Positions 27,424-37,362 of a stretch of 64,000 nt of DNA are shown here, one piece after another (position 1 is the first letter of the stretch; every line of letters starts with the position of its first letter). The notes below the pieces were generated by a model. The model did no database searches, had not been told where the DNA came from, and saw only the letters and a program-made list of their open reading frames with translations. This stretch comes from Methylomonas sp. LL1. Lineage in GTDB: Bacteria > Pseudomonadota > Gammaproteobacteria > Methylococcales > Methylomonadaceae. The position numbers and the translations under genes were made by a program. The stretch covers positions 2,914,001 through 2,978,000 of the forward strand of contig NZ_CP064653.1 in NCBI RefSeq assembly GCF_015711015.1. The letters are read 5' to 3'.

Positions 27424-29280
27424 ATGGATAGAAGATTCGCGATTAAAGACACACTGGCGGAAAACCGGGTATTCCTCAGTCGCATAGTGGCGGCTTTCAT
27501 GCTGATTATCGTCATGATTGCCGGGCTGGTAGCTAGACTGGTGTATTTACAGGTAGTCGGGCATGAGCATTACGCCACGCTGTCCAAGGACAATCGCATC
27601 AAGGTTGCGCCATTACCACCGACCCGTGGCGTGATCTATGACCGCCACGGCCGTATGCTGGCGGAAAACGTGCCCACCTACAGCCTGGAACTGATTCCGG
27701 AACAGATTAATAATCTCGACGAAACCCTGGCCAAATTACAAAAACTGCTAGCCATCCCCGACGAAAAAATCGAGCAGTTCCAAAAACAAAGAAAACGCAA
27801 TAAATCCTTTACCAGCACACCGTTATTGCAAAATCTATCGGATGAGGAGGTGGCCAAATTTGCCGTGGTCAGACCTTATTTTCCCGGCGTCGATGTCTAC
27901 GCCCGCCTGGTTCGGCATTATCCCTACGGTGAACTGGCCGCTCATGTGGTGGGCTACGTCGGCCGCATCAACGAACAGGAGTTAAAAACCCTACCATCCG
28001 AGGAATATCGCGGCACCGACATCATCGGTAAAAACGGCATCGAAAAATCCTATGAATCGCATCTGCTCGGCACCGCCGGCTACGAGGAAATCGAAACCAA
28101 TGCCCAGGCCAGAGCGGTCAATACCGTATCCACGGTAGAACCCATCGCCGGCTCCAATATTTACCTAACCCTGGATATCGATTTGCAGAAAATCGCCTAT
28201 GATGCCTTGGGTGAATATAATGGCGCCGCCGTGGCAATCGACATTAAAACCGGCGGCGTACTGGTTTTTGCCAGCCGCCCAGGATTTGACCCCAACCCGT
28301 TCGTGACCGGCATATCGGGCAAGGAATACAAAACCTTGCAAGACTCGCCGGATCAACCACTTTATAATCGAGCCCTACGCGGCCTATATCCGCCCGGCTC
28401 CACCGTCAAACCCTTTTTGGCCTTGGCGGGTTTGGAATACGGCGTCATCGATTTCGGCCACCACCTGTATTGTCCCGGTTACTACCGTCTACCGAACGTC
28501 GATCATAAATACCGTGACTGGAAAAAAACCGGGCATGGCATGGTAGACATGAACGATGCCATTACCCAATCCTGCGATGTGTATTTTTATGATCTGGCGC
28601 TGACTTTGGGCATCGATAGGTTGTCGGCATTCATGCACAAATTCGGCTTTGGCGAAAAGAGCGGTATCGATTTGGCCGGCGAAGTCAGCGGTTTGATGCC
28701 ATCCAAGGAATGGAAAAAATCTCATCGAAACAAGGCCTGGTACCCAGGCGAAACACTGATTACCGGTATCGGCCAGGGATATACTCAAGTCACGCCATTA
28801 CAACTGGCCAGAGCCACCGCGATACTAGCCAACTACGGCAAGGTAGTCACGCCTCATCTGGTGCAGGAAATCATTACCCCGGATTACGCCACCCCACCGG
28901 AATTGATACCGGACAGCAAAATTCCACTGAACAAACAACACGTCGATAACATCACGTACGCCATGACCAACGTCGTGCATGGCTCGCGCGGCACCGCCAA
29001 GCTGTTGGCCAAGAACATCAACTATCAAATCGCCGGCAAAACCGGCACGGCGCAGGTATTTAGTATCAAACAGGGAGAAAAATACAACGAGGATGCCATT
29101 GATTTCAAAATGCGCGATCACGCCCTATTCATCGCTTTCGCGCCGGCGCACGATCCGAAAATCGCCGTGGCAATCGTAGCCGAGCACGGTGGCCATGGCG
29201 GCTCGCTGGCGGCGCCCATGGCGGGTGAAATCATCAATGCCTATCTGAATCCAAAAAAGGATACGCCCCATGAAAACTGA
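27424..29280 (+). CDS. mrdA: Penicillin-binding protein 2 (peptidoglycan transpeptidase)
   Basis: A 618-residue class B penicillin-binding protein, the elongation-specific transpeptidase. It has an N-terminal membrane anchor (about residues 20-42), the pedestal/dimerisation domain starting at APLPPTRGVIYDRHGRMLA, then the transpeptidase. Its active-site motifs are STVK (in PPGSTVKPF, near 325), SCD (near 382), and KTG (in AGKTGTAQ, near 540). It starts 2 bp after the mreD stop and overlaps rodA by 11 bp, so mreC, mreD, mrdA and rodA are one operon. All catalytic residues are present. Confidence 0.97.
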   Translation: MDRRFAIKDTLAENRVFLSRIVAAFMLIIVMIAGLVARLVYLQVVGHEHYATLSKDNRIKVAPLPPTRGVIYDRHGRMLAENVPTYSLELIPEQINNLDETLAKLQKLLAIPDEKIEQFQKQRKRNKSFTSTPLLQNLSDEEVAKFAVVRPYFPGVDVYARLVRHYPYGELAAHVVGYVGRINEQELKTLPSEEYRGTDIIGKNGIEKSYESHLLGTAGYEEIETNAQARAVNTVSTVEPIAGSNIYLTLDIDLQKIAYDALGEYNGAAVAIDIKTGGVLVFASRPGFDPNPFVTGISGKEYKTLQDSPDQPLYNRALRGLYPPGSTVKPFLALAGLEYGVIDFGHHLYCPGYYRLPNVDHKYRDWKKTGHGMVDMNDAITQSCDVYFYDLALTLGIDRLSAFMHKFGFGEKSGIDLAGEVSGLMPSKEWKKSHRNKAWYPGETLITGIGQGYTQVTPLQLARATAILANYGKVVTPHLVQEIITPDYATPPELIPDSKIPLNKQHVDNITYAMTNVVHGSRGTAKLLAKNINYQIAGKTGTAQVFSIKQGEKYNEDAIDFKMRDHALFIAFAPAHDPKIAVAIVAEHGGHGGSLAAPMAGEIINAYLNPKKDTPHEN

Positions 29281-30400
29281 AATGCGTATGGAGCAGTTTC
29301 AATCGCCGTCACTGCTCGGCAATCTGCTGAGAACGCTGCATATCGATATTCCGCTGTTTCTCGGCCTTTTAATGATTTGCGCCTTAAGTTTCCTGATTCT
29401 ATACAGCGCCGGCAGCCAGGATGTCGCATTATTGATGCGCCACGCCAGTCGCATGGGCTTGGCGATGCTGTTGATGATCGTGCTGGCACATATCAATCCC
29501 CGCCAGTTTCAAAGTTTTTCCGTTGTCCTATTTTCCATCTGCGTCCTGCTGCTACTGGCGGTCGCGGTGATGGGTCAAATCAGCATGGGCGCGCAACGTT
29601 GGCTGGATCTGGGATTTTTCCGGTTTCAGCCATCCGAATTTACCAAAATCAGCGCGCCGATGATGGTAGCCTGGTATTTATCCGAGCACTCGTTGCCGCC
29701 GAAACCGAAAAATGTCCTGGCTGCCGGCTTATTGCTGGCCGTTCCGGTGCTGCTGATCGCCAAACAACCGGATCTGGGCACCTCGCTACTGGTGGCCAGT
29801 TCCGGGGCGGCCGTGCTGTTCTTTGCCGGTTTATCCTGGTGGTTCATGCTCGGCACGACGGTGGTCCTGGCTGCATTGACGCCGGTGTTATGGCATTTTA
29901 TGCGCGAGTACCAACGTAACCGGGTGCTGACCTTTATTAACCCCGAAGCCGACCCGATGGGCACCGGTTACCATATCATCCAGTCCAAAATTGCCATCGG
30001 TTCCGGCGGCATCAACGGGAAGGGCTGGCTCGGCAGCACGCAAGCTAAACTGGATTTCTTGCCGGAGAGCTCCACCGACTTCATCTTTGCGGTGTTCGCG
30101 GAAGAGTTCGGCTTGTTCGGCTGCGTCGGCTTGCTGTTGATGTACCTGCTGGTAATCAGCCGCTGTTTTTACATCGCCGTGCAGGCTCAGGATACCTATT
30201 CCCGCTTGCTGGCCGGCAGTCTGGCCTTTACCTTTTTCGTTTATGTATTCGTCAACATCGGCATGGTGATTGGCATATTACCGGTGGTTGGGGTACCCTT
30301 GCCGCTAGTCAGTTATGGCGGCACCTCAATGGTGACGCTGATGGCTGGTTTCGGTATTCTGATGTCGATACACACGCACCGCAAACTTTTACCCGTTTAG
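29270..30400 (+). CDS. rodA: Peptidoglycan glycosyltransferase RodA
   Basis: A 376-residue SEDS-family polymerase with about ten membrane segments. It makes glycan strands with PBP2 during elongation. Conserved stretches are RWLDLGFFRFQPSEFTKI near residue 110, LIAKQPDLGTSLL near 160, and GKGWLGSTQAKLDFLPESST near 250, which includes the catalytic-region Asp. Towards the end come GVPLPLVSYGGTSM and the last helix. The ATG at 29270 lies within the 3' end of mrdA; a second in-frame ATG at 29282 is equally possible. mltB follows 8 bp later. Confidence 0.97.
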   Translation: MKTEMRMEQFQSPSLLGNLLRTLHIDIPLFLGLLMICALSFLILYSAGSQDVALLMRHASRMGLAMLLMIVLAHINPRQFQSFSVVLFSICVLLLLAVAVMGQISMGAQRWLDLGFFRFQPSEFTKISAPMMVAWYLSEHSLPPKPKNVLAAGLLLAVPVLLIAKQPDLGTSLLVASSGAAVLFFAGLSWWFMLGTTVVLAALTPVLWHFMREYQRNRVLTFINPEADPMGTGYHIIQSKIAIGSGGINGKGWLGSTQAKLDFLPESSTDFIFAVFAEEFGLFGCVGLLLMYLLVISRCFYIAVQAQDTYSRLLAGSLAFTFFVYVFVNIGMVIGILPVVGVPLPLVSYGGTSMVTLMAGFGILMSIHTHRKLLPV

Positions 30401-30408
30401 TCAAGCCC

Positions 30409-31398
30409 ATGAAAATCAAAGCCGCTTTAACCATTGCCCTGCTCGGCGCCAGCCTACTTGGCTCAAACCAGGTAATGGCCGAACTAGCCAACACCGACTC
30501 GCTGAATCGTTTTATTAGTCAGATGGTCAAACAACACCATTTCAACGAAGCCGAATTGAGGCAATTGTTCCAATCCGTCAACATTCAGCAACCGATTCTG
30601 GATGCGATGGCAAAACCGGCGGAAGCCAAACCCTGGTATCAATACCGTGACATATTCATGACCGATGCCCGCATTGATGGCGGCGTGCAATTCTGGCGCG
30701 ACAACGAATCCGCTTTGAAAGCCGTCGAGTTGCAATACGGAGTGCCGGCCGAGATCATCATCGCCATCATCGGCGTCGAAACCAAATACGGTGCTCACAC
30801 CGGCAAATACCGGGTCATCGATGCGCTGGCTACACTGGGCTTTGCCTACCCGTCTCGGAGCGAATTTTTCCTGAAGGAACTGGAAAATTTTCTGCTATTG
30901 AGCCGCGAGGAACACGTAGACCCCTTACAACCCATGGGCTCTTATGCCGGCGCCATGGGCTTGTCGCAATTCATGCCTAGCAGTTATCGAGCCTATGCCA
31001 AGGACTTCGATCAAGACCACAAGCGTGATATTTGGCATAACAGCGGCGATGCTATCGCCAGCGTCGCCAATTATTTTGTCGCCAATCAGTGGCGGCGCGG
31101 CGGCCCCATTGCCTTTCAAGTTACCGCCGTCGGCGATGCCTACAAACAAGCGCTGAACAAAGGAGTGAAACCGGATATGCCGGTCGGACAGCTGCGCAAG
31201 CTAGGCATCGGCATCCCCGCGCAATTGGCCGATAGCGAGCATGCCAAATTACTGAGCTACCCCATGCTTGACCACGAACAACTGTGGCTAGGCTTGCATA
31301 ATTTTTACGTGATCACCCGCTACAATCACAGCCCGTTGTATGCCATGGCAGTACATCAATTAAGCCATGCCATTCGCGAGAAAATGCTTCGGAGTTAA
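30409..31398 (+). CDS. mltB: Lytic murein transglycosylase B
   Basis: A 329-residue family 3 lytic transglycosylase (GH103), which cleaves glycan strands to leave 1,6-anhydro ends. The N-terminal signal peptide ends near VMAELANT; no lipobox cysteine is seen, so it is probably soluble in the periplasm, unlike the E. coli lipoprotein. The catalytic Glu is in IIGVETKYG near residue 126. GAMGLSQFMPSSYRAYA and the Asp/Asn-rich DQDHKRDIW loop (EF-hand-like in MltB) follow. It closes the mre-mrd-rod operon, and its stop overlaps the convergent thpR stop by 4 bp. Confidence 0.95.
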   Translation: MKIKAALTIALLGASLLGSNQVMAELANTDSLNRFISQMVKQHHFNEAELRQLFQSVNIQQPILDAMAKPAEAKPWYQYRDIFMTDARIDGGVQFWRDNESALKAVELQYGVPAEIIIAIIGVETKYGAHTGKYRVIDALATLGFAYPSRSEFFLKELENFLLLSREEHVDPLQPMGSYAGAMGLSQFMPSSYRAYAKDFDQDHKRDIWHNSGDAIASVANYFVANQWRRGGPIAFQVTAVGDAYKQALNKGVKPDMPVGQLRKLGIGIPAQLADSEHAKLLSYPMLDHEQLWLGLHNFYVITRYNHSPLYAMAVHQLSHAIREKMLRS

Positions 31399-31904
31399 CC
31401 GGCGAGACCCCAGCGTTCTATCACCCGATATTCCACCCCTGCTGGAGTAGAATAGGATTCCACCAGGCAAAAACCATCCGCTTGCCAGTCGATGGGCGTG
31501 AATTCGGTCTCCGGTAACGCGCGGGCTTTTCGTAGCAAGGTGACATGGGGAGCATAAGGGCGCGGATCAACCTCGATCCGGTTCCGCACAGCGGCGGCAG
31601 TAAGTTGCTCGACCAAGCTCGAGAGTACCGGCTCGAATTGCTCGGCAGTTAAACAGACCACGGCCGGTTTTTTCCAATAGCTCAACCGATTGAAAATCAG
31701 ATGCATAGGCTGAACAATAATAGCCGATGCAGCTTGTGTGACGGCAATTTGCGTGCTTTCATCCACGCCTCCTAAAAAAACCAGAGTGACATGCAGATTA
31801 TGCACCGCCACCGGCTTGCCCTGGCTTCGCGTCATCCGAATGATTTTCCCGCATTGTTGCCGGGTATTTTGATCCGGCCACAAGGCAAAAAACAGCCGCT
31901 TCAC
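31395..31904 (-). CDS. thpR: RNA 2',3'-cyclic phosphodiesterase (2H family)
   Basis: A 169-residue member of the 2H phosphoesterase superfamily, with the two HxTL motifs at NLHVTLVFLG (about residue 37) and PHVTLLRKA (about 126). The start MKRLFFALWPD is typical of ThpR/LigT proteins, which hydrolyse 2',3'-cyclic phosphates on RNA ends. Its ATG overlaps the stop of the upstream redoxin gene by 4 bp, suggesting coupled translation. The pair follows the flgL gene in the same direction. Confidence 0.93.
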   Translation of the reverse strand: MKRLFFALWPDQNTRQQCGKIIRMTRSQGKPVAVHNLHVTLVFLGGVDESTQIAVTQAASAIIVQPMHLIFNRLSYWKKPAVVCLTAEQFEPVLSSLVEQLTAAAVRNRIEVDPRPYAPHVTLLRKARALPETEFTPIDWQADGFCLVESYSTPAGVEYRVIERWGLAG

Positions 31905-32584
31905 GCCGGTACGGGGTCGGCAATCAACTGCCGAACCAGACTTTCCAGTTCCGGAAAAGCTCCAAACCGGCAGGCAAGTAATATACCCTGTTTATCGACC
32001 AGGACATGGGAGGGTGTGCCTTGTAAATCGAAGCGTTCGAATGTTTCGGCGCGGAACTCCAGCGATTGCAAATAGTTCAAGACTCGCCGTCTGATTTGTT
32101 GCCGATAATCGGATGAATGGGCGGCAATGTCCGGTAATTTTTGCTGGATAAATTGTTCGACTGCTTGGTCCGTAACAGGCTTTTCCATCTTGACCAACCT
32201 ATCCATAGCTACCGGGAATGGTAGACGATACCGCCAGCGGCCATTCCGTGTTTGCCCCTGCTCGGTCAGCACGCGTAAAGTCTCGCCAATCAATTGACCG
32301 GTTTCGGTCAGACTCACCAAGTTTTGCAGCGTATTTTTATCGAAATCCTCGAATGCGGTGGCTACGGCCAATACCGCCAACCCCTGATCGGCATAGCGTT
32401 GATGCAAATCGATTGCTTGCGGCAACGAGTATAAAAAACAACCAGGGCAATTGACCTGAAACATTTCCACCAACACTACCCGGCCAGCCAATTTCTCAAA
32501 ATTGGTAGCTTCACCTTGCACCCAGCCAGACACCGATAAATCGGGGGGCAAACAACCTATTTTCGCCTTGCTCACAGGATTCAT
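31901..32584 (-). CDS. Thioredoxin-fold redoxin (TlpA/AhpC-like)
   Basis: A 227-residue cytoplasmic protein with a thioredoxin fold. The redox motif is CPGC in MFQVNCPGCFLYSLP near residue 46, followed far downstream by the cis-proline segment GTPSHVLVDKQG near 194. Between them is a helical insert of about 110 residues (LPDIAAHSSDYRQQIRRRV), larger than in ordinary thioredoxins. No signal peptide is seen. The partner is unknown. It is 47 bp downstream of flgL, with no terminator between them, so flagellar read-through is possible. Confidence 0.8.
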   Translation of the reverse strand: MNPVSKAKIGCLPPDLSVSGWVQGEATNFEKLAGRVVLVEMFQVNCPGCFLYSLPQAIDLHQRYADQGLAVLAVATAFEDFDKNTLQNLVSLTETGQLIGETLRVLTEQGQTRNGRWRYRLPFPVAMDRLVKMEKPVTDQAVEQFIQQKLPDIAAHSSDYRQQIRRRVLNYLQSLEFRAETFERFDLQGTPSHVLVDKQGILLACRFGAFPELESLVRQLIADPVPA

Positions 32585-32631
32585 CGAACCAATGCATCTC
32601 GGAAGACTAAGCTCCCTAAACCCTTAATGAT

Positions 32632-33537
32632 TTACAAATAATTGAACAACGAAAGATTTTGCACCTTGGTAAACGTTTGTTGCGCGGCTTTCAAGGCTAC
32701 ATCCTGCAGGTTGAAATTACTGATGGCCTCGGCATAATCCAGATCGCCGATTTCGGAAACGATGGCCTTGTGATCGATGATAAAATCCTCGTTCAGGCTT
32801 TCCTGCACATCCAGCGTATTCAGTCTAGCTCCAACCGATACCTGAGCATTACTCATCAGATTCAGGGCGTTATCCAAATCGGTCAATGAAGCATTTTGGG
32901 GAGCGTTGTTTCTCAAATCGGTGGTTAATTGATCGATGGCCTGAAAAATATTAGAGATATTACCGGCTGCTGGCGAAGACGTATCCACCACGCCAAAAAC
33001 CGATTCTCCGATATCGCCATCAGTCATGGTTCGCGCCGGACCTATGGCTAGACTGCGCTGCGCGGCACCCGTAGGAGGCGTATAAGTCGGACTAGGGCCG
33101 AAAGCCGGCTTGTCGCTAGCATAGCCGGAAAAAATATACTCGCCGTTAGGATTTTGCGTATTGGCGATTGACAGCAATTGATCCTTTAATTGTTCAATCT
33201 CACCAGCAATTTGCTCTCTGTTGGTTCCTTGATTGAGGTCATTAAAACTCTGCAGCGCCAAATCCCGAATTTGCATAACAACATCCAGGCCAGCATCGAT
33301 AGCACTATTTTCTTGTTCCAACCGTTGCCGAACCACACCAATGTTGTCCTGATGTTGCTGATAAACTTTGATCCGTTGATTGAAATCGATCAGACTGGCA
33401 GCCGCCTGTGGATTTTCCGACGGCGTCAGATACTTTTTCCCGGTAGCCATTTTCAATTGCGTGTCCGTCAACTTACTTTGCTGATTCTGCATCTGAGTGA
33501 CGCCCACATGAAATTGCCATGAAGTTGAAATGCGCAT
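32632..33537 (-). CDS. flgL: Flagellar hook-filament junction protein FlgL
   Basis: A 301-residue HAP3, the junction protein next to the filament. The N-terminus MRISTSWQFHVGVTQMQNQQSKL and C-terminus NFNLQDVALKAAQQTFTKVQNLSLFNYL are the paired heptad coiled-coil ends shared with flagellin. The middle region is variable. It is last in the flg run, 8 bp after flgK, with GGAGG upstream of its ATG. Confidence 0.95.
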   Translation of the reverse strand: MRISTSWQFHVGVTQMQNQQSKLTDTQLKMATGKKYLTPSENPQAAASLIDFNQRIKVYQQHQDNIGVVRQRLEQENSAIDAGLDVVMQIRDLALQSFNDLNQGTNREQIAGEIEQLKDQLLSIANTQNPNGEYIFSGYASDKPAFGPSPTYTPPTGAAQRSLAIGPARTMTDGDIGESVFGVVDTSSPAAGNISNIFQAIDQLTTDLRNNAPQNASLTDLDNALNLMSNAQVSVGARLNTLDVQESLNEDFIIDHKAIVSEIGDLDYAEAISNFNLQDVALKAAQQTFTKVQNLSLFNYL

Positions 33538-33545
33538 AAGTCCTC

Positions 33546-35153
33546 CTAGCGGACCGCACTAATCAAGGTATCAAACAGTGATCGCGCCACTGAAACAGAC
33601 TGCGCGGCTGCCTGATACGAGTTTTGAAATTTAATTAAGTTTGCCGCTTCTTCGTCAAGATTGACACCCGATAGGTTTTCCCTGGCAGAGGTTGCTTGTT
33701 CCAAAAGCACTTCTTGAGCCGAGCGACTAACTAGCGCGGTATTGGTCATGCCCCCGACCTCGGTAACCAATTGCCCATAGACTTGGGTAAATGTATTTTT
33801 ACCATTCTGCAACACTGCCTGAGATTCGAGATTTGCCAGTGCCAAGGCGTTGCGATTGTCGCCTGGAATAGCGGCAGGATCCTGGGCCGCAGCAATTTTC
33901 CTGGGATCGGTGATTTCGGTTTTAAGACTTTGCGCTGCATAAAAAGCTGGACGGATTAAATATTTTTCGCCGGCGACAGCAGCGCTGGTATCAATATCAA
34001 ACCCTTCGTCGGCCGCATTCACCGCCGCGTTATCGCTCAACCGAGTCAATATGCCGGTGTCCGCGTCATACGAATAGTCACTGGCTTGCAAACTTTCTCC
34101 AGCCGCGGGCGCTCGATAAGTCGCGGTCACAGTACCGCTTGAACCGCCGGAAACCGAAATACTGCTTCCAACATCCAAGTTAAACAATGCTACACCTTGC
34201 GTACCGTTTAAATCATATCCTTGTTTATGCAAATCGTTAAACTGTAGCGACAACCCAGCCGCCAATGCGCCCAGTTGCCGCCGAGCCGGATCGAGCACTT
34301 CATCACGAAAACGCAAGTTGCCGGAGATTTCGCCACCGGAAAGTCTTGAGGAAATATTCTGCCCGTTAATCATAATTTCCTGACGCAAAGGGTCAGTCGT
34401 GGAAGCTTGCGCCACCAATGTCGAGGCATAGTTGCCTTGCACCAAAGGCTGCCCTTGACCGATGAAAACGCTAACCGAACCGTCGGCTTGGCCAACCACC
34501 GACACATCAACTTTTTCGGCGATTTTTCTGAGCAATTCATCGCGCTGATCCAGCAACTCGTTCGGCATCTGCTTGCCGCCGGCACGGCCAATGTCATCAA
34601 CAATTTGCACATTCAGCTTGGCAATGGAGGCTGCATAATTGTTCAAGTCCTTGACGCCCAACTCCAGATTGTTGCTGACCTGCTTTTCAATCTCCTCCAG
34701 ACGCGCACCCAAGGTATTGAACTGGTTAGCGATCGCATCGGACTCGCTCAACAGAATATTTCTGATTGGAATCGAACTGGGGTCGTTAGCGACATCATTG
34801 ACGGCGTTGAAAAATGTCTTCATGGAAGATGACAGGCCTGTCGATTCATTGGCAAGCATATTATCGATTTCCGAAGCGAGTGAATGATAGCTATCCACTT
34901 CCGAAAATGCCGAGGTGCTGGCACGGACTTGCCCCGTTATGAACTGATCATAGCTGCGGGTAATATTGACCACACTTACGCCGGTGCCCACATAACCGCT
35001 ACCGGTATATTGTTCCGGACGGGTAGCCAACTCCGCTCTTTGCCGGCTATAACCTTCGGTGTTAACGTTGCTGATGTTATTGCTGGTGGTTTCCAGGGAG
35101 CGCTGAAACGCCGCCAGTCCGGATAATGCTGTATTTAATAGACCGATTGACAT
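33546..35153 (-). CDS. flgK: Flagellar hook-filament junction protein FlgK
   Basis: A 535-residue HAP1. The rod-type N-terminus LLNTALSGLAAFQRSLETTSNNISNVNTEGYSRQ carries the signature shared by rod, hook and HAP proteins. The C-terminus NLIKFQNSYQAAAQSVSVARSLFDTLI is the matching coiled coil. It assembles between hook and FlgL. It starts 10 bp after flgJ and ends 8 bp before flgL. FlgN, encoded in the divergent flgAMN unit, is its chaperone. Confidence 0.96.
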   Translation of the reverse strand: MSIGLLNTALSGLAAFQRSLETTSNNISNVNTEGYSRQRAELATRPEQYTGSGYVGTGVSVVNITRSYDQFITGQVRASTSAFSEVDSYHSLASEIDNMLANESTGLSSSMKTFFNAVNDVANDPSSIPIRNILLSESDAIANQFNTLGARLEEIEKQVSNNLELGVKDLNNYAASIAKLNVQIVDDIGRAGGKQMPNELLDQRDELLRKIAEKVDVSVVGQADGSVSVFIGQGQPLVQGNYASTLVAQASTTDPLRQEIMINGQNISSRLSGGEISGNLRFRDEVLDPARRQLGALAAGLSLQFNDLHKQGYDLNGTQGVALFNLDVGSSISVSGGSSGTVTATYRAPAAGESLQASDYSYDADTGILTRLSDNAAVNAADEGFDIDTSAAVAGEKYLIRPAFYAAQSLKTEITDPRKIAAAQDPAAIPGDNRNALALANLESQAVLQNGKNTFTQVYGQLVTEVGGMTNTALVSRSAQEVLLEQATSARENLSGVNLDEEAANLIKFQNSYQAAAQSVSVARSLFDTLISAVR

Positions 35154-35163
35154 AATCGTTCTC

Positions 35164-36198
35164 CTAGCCTACGTTAGCCTGCGCCCGAGCGCCGACCTGA
35201 CTGCGATAGATGCTCATGACTTTCTCCGCATAGCGCGGGTCGGTGGCATAACCGGCTTGTTGTAATTCGCGCATATAATGGGCGGCGTTGCCGGCTTTTT
35301 TCAATGCTTCGCTATAGCGGGGATTGGATTTGATGAAGTTAACATAATCATCGAAGCTGTGCTTATAGGATTCATATGATCTGAACCCGGCCATCTCTTT
35401 TTTCGCCACTCCTCCATCATACTCCAGAGTGGACACCCGCGCTTGTTTGCCTTGCCAGCTTTTATCGGCCTTGATGTTGAAAAGATTAAAACTACTTTCG
35501 CCTTGACCGTTTTTGATCACCGCTTGCCCCCAACCGGTTTCCAAGGCGGCTTGCGCCAACAACACGTTGGCATCGACGCCCAATTCATTGGCCGCCTGCC
35601 GGGCATGCGGCATCAATTGATTCATAAACACCTGTTTGGATTGGCTTATCTCGCAAGTTTCCATAGTCGACCGCCAATCGGCATCGGCGGCTTGTAAAGA
35701 CTGTTCTGTTGCCTGCTGACTTTTTTCCAACCGTTCCAGGCTTTCCTGCAAACGATTCAAACCCGAGTCATCCAGAGGTTGTAGGCTTGCCGAAGCGTTT
35801 GCTGGAATTTGCACCGGCCGTGCGATTTGTTGACCCTCGGCGCCTAACGCACGATTCAAATAATCGCCGACTTGCATCTTGTCCGCATCTTCGGTCTTTT
35901 GTTTCGGACCAAGCTGTTTGGCAATAAGTTCAGCCAAACCGGTTCCAGGCTTTCCCGCCAGTTGAACCGACATTTGCTGGTCATACATGTCCTGATAAAA
36001 CTCGCTTTGTTTGTTATCCAGAACGCCATCGCCCAACTTAGCCTGGCGCATGCTTTTCATCACCATGTTCAGAAACAGCGACTCAAACTGCTTGGCGACC
36101 TCCTTAATCGCTTCGGGAGTTTGCTCGCGCGCACCTTCCTTCAACTTGGACAAACCGTTAAAGTCGGTATAAATTCTGGCATTTTCAACGTTCAACAT
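35164..36198 (-). CDS. flgJ: Flagellar rod cap and muramidase FlgJ
   Basis: A 344-residue two-domain FlgJ. The N-terminal rod-cap domain shows AIKEVAKQFESLFLNMVMKSMR and SEFYQDMYDQQMSVQLA. A Gln/Ser-rich linker covers about residues 125-180. The C-terminal glucosaminidase (GH73) shows LLAQAALETGWGQ with the catalytic Glu near residue 227, then SFNLFNIKAD and RSYESYKHSFDDYVNFI. It opens the peptidoglycan so the rod can pass. Between flgI (45 bp upstream) and flgK. Confidence 0.96.
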   Translation of the reverse strand: MLNVENARIYTDFNGLSKLKEGAREQTPEAIKEVAKQFESLFLNMVMKSMRQAKLGDGVLDNKQSEFYQDMYDQQMSVQLAGKPGTGLAELIAKQLGPKQKTEDADKMQVGDYLNRALGAEGQQIARPVQIPANASASLQPLDDSGLNRLQESLERLEKSQQATEQSLQAADADWRSTMETCEISQSKQVFMNQLMPHARQAANELGVDANVLLAQAALETGWGQAVIKNGQGESSFNLFNIKADKSWQGKQARVSTLEYDGGVAKKEMAGFRSYESYKHSFDDYVNFIKSNPRYSEALKKAGNAAHYMRELQQAGYATDPRYAEKVMSIYRSQVGARAQANVG

Positions 36199-36243
36199 GG
36201 AAATCTCCTAAGCGGGTTACAACATTCGGCATCCGTTGCCTAC

Positions 36244-37329
36244 CTAAATCACCATCAGTTCCGCGCGCAATGCCCCAGCCGATTTTAACGCTTCCAGAAT
36301 TGCCACTAGGTCACTCGGCGCGGCGCCGACGTTATTAACGGCCTGGACAATTTCATCCAGCGATACACCTGGGTTGAACACGAACATGTGATTCTTTTCT
36401 TCCTTCACCTCAACATTGGATTGTGGTGTCACTACTGTTTCACCAGCAGAAAGTGGGCCAGGTTGGCTGACCTGTGGATTTTCACTAATCGTCACCGTCA
36501 AACTACCGTGAGATACTGCCGCCGGCTGAACCTTAACCTTGCTGTTGATGATCACCGTACCGGTGCGTGAATTGATAATAACCTTGGCCGGAGCATCATC
36601 GGGTATTACCTCGAGATTTTCCAGCACCGACGCGAAATTGACTTTCTGATTCAGGTCGGCCGGCGCCCTGACACTGACCGAAGTCGCATCCCTTGCCATT
36701 GCGGTACCGGCTCCCAGAGTCTTATTAATCGACTCCACCATCCGATTAGCCGTGGTGAAATCGGCGGTATTCAAGTTGAACACCAACTCATTACCTTGCT
36801 CGAACGGTGTCGGCACGCTCTGCTCGACAGTCGCACCATTGGGGATCCTGCCCACCAACGGATTATTGACGGTGATTTTCGAACCATCCTGACCGCCGGC
36901 ACTCAAGCCATTTACCACCAAATTGCCTTGCGCAACTGCATAAACCTTGCCGTCGGCACCGCGCAGAGGGCTCATCAGCAGCGAGCCACCGCGCAGACTC
37001 TTGGCGTCACCGATCGATGACACGGTAACGTCAATTTTTTGACCCGGCTTGGCAAAGGCCGGCAAATCGGCATGCACGCTAACCGCCGCTATATTTTTAG
37101 CTTTGGGATCTTCTCCCGGCGGCAAGGTCAGGCCGTACTTACCCATCAAATTTCGCAAGGTTTGTCCGGTAAATTCAGTTTTATCGCCTGACTTGTCCAA
37201 CCCCACCACCAGACCGTAACCAACCAATTGGTTAGTACGCACACCGTTGATCGAGGCAATATCCTTGATACGCTCGGCTTGCGCCGGCCAACTGATCAAC
37301 AGCAGTAATCCTATAAGTAACTTGTTCAT
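36244..37329 (-). CDS. flgI: Flagellar P-ring protein FlgI
   Basis: A 361-residue P-ring subunit with a Sec signal peptide cleaved near PAQAERIKD. The conserved [21 protein letters not shown], then [23 protein letters not shown] and [17 protein letters not shown], leave no doubt. It forms the bushing in the peptidoglycan layer; assembly in E. coli needs the chaperone FlgA, which is encoded divergently in this cluster. It follows flgH by 33 bp. Confidence 0.97.
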   Translation of the reverse strand: MNKLLIGLLLLISWPAQAERIKDIASINGVRTNQLVGYGLVVGLDKSGDKTEFTGQTLRNLMGKYGLTLPPGEDPKAKNIAAVSVHADLPAFAKPGQKIDVTVSSIGDAKSLRGGSLLMSPLRGADGKVYAVAQGNLVVNGLSAGGQDGSKITVNNPLVGRIPNGATVEQSVPTPFEQGNELVFNLNTADFTTANRMVESINKTLGAGTAMARDATSVSVRAPADLNQKVNFASVLENLEVIPDDAPAKVIINSRTGTVIINSKVKVQPAAVSHGSLTVTISENPQVSQPGPLSAGETVVTPQSNVEVKEEKNHMFVFNPGVSLDEIVQAVNNVGAAPSDLVAILEALKSAGALRAELMVI

Positions 37330-37362
37330 GATGCCTTCCTCAATCGATAAAACCGCTCAAAA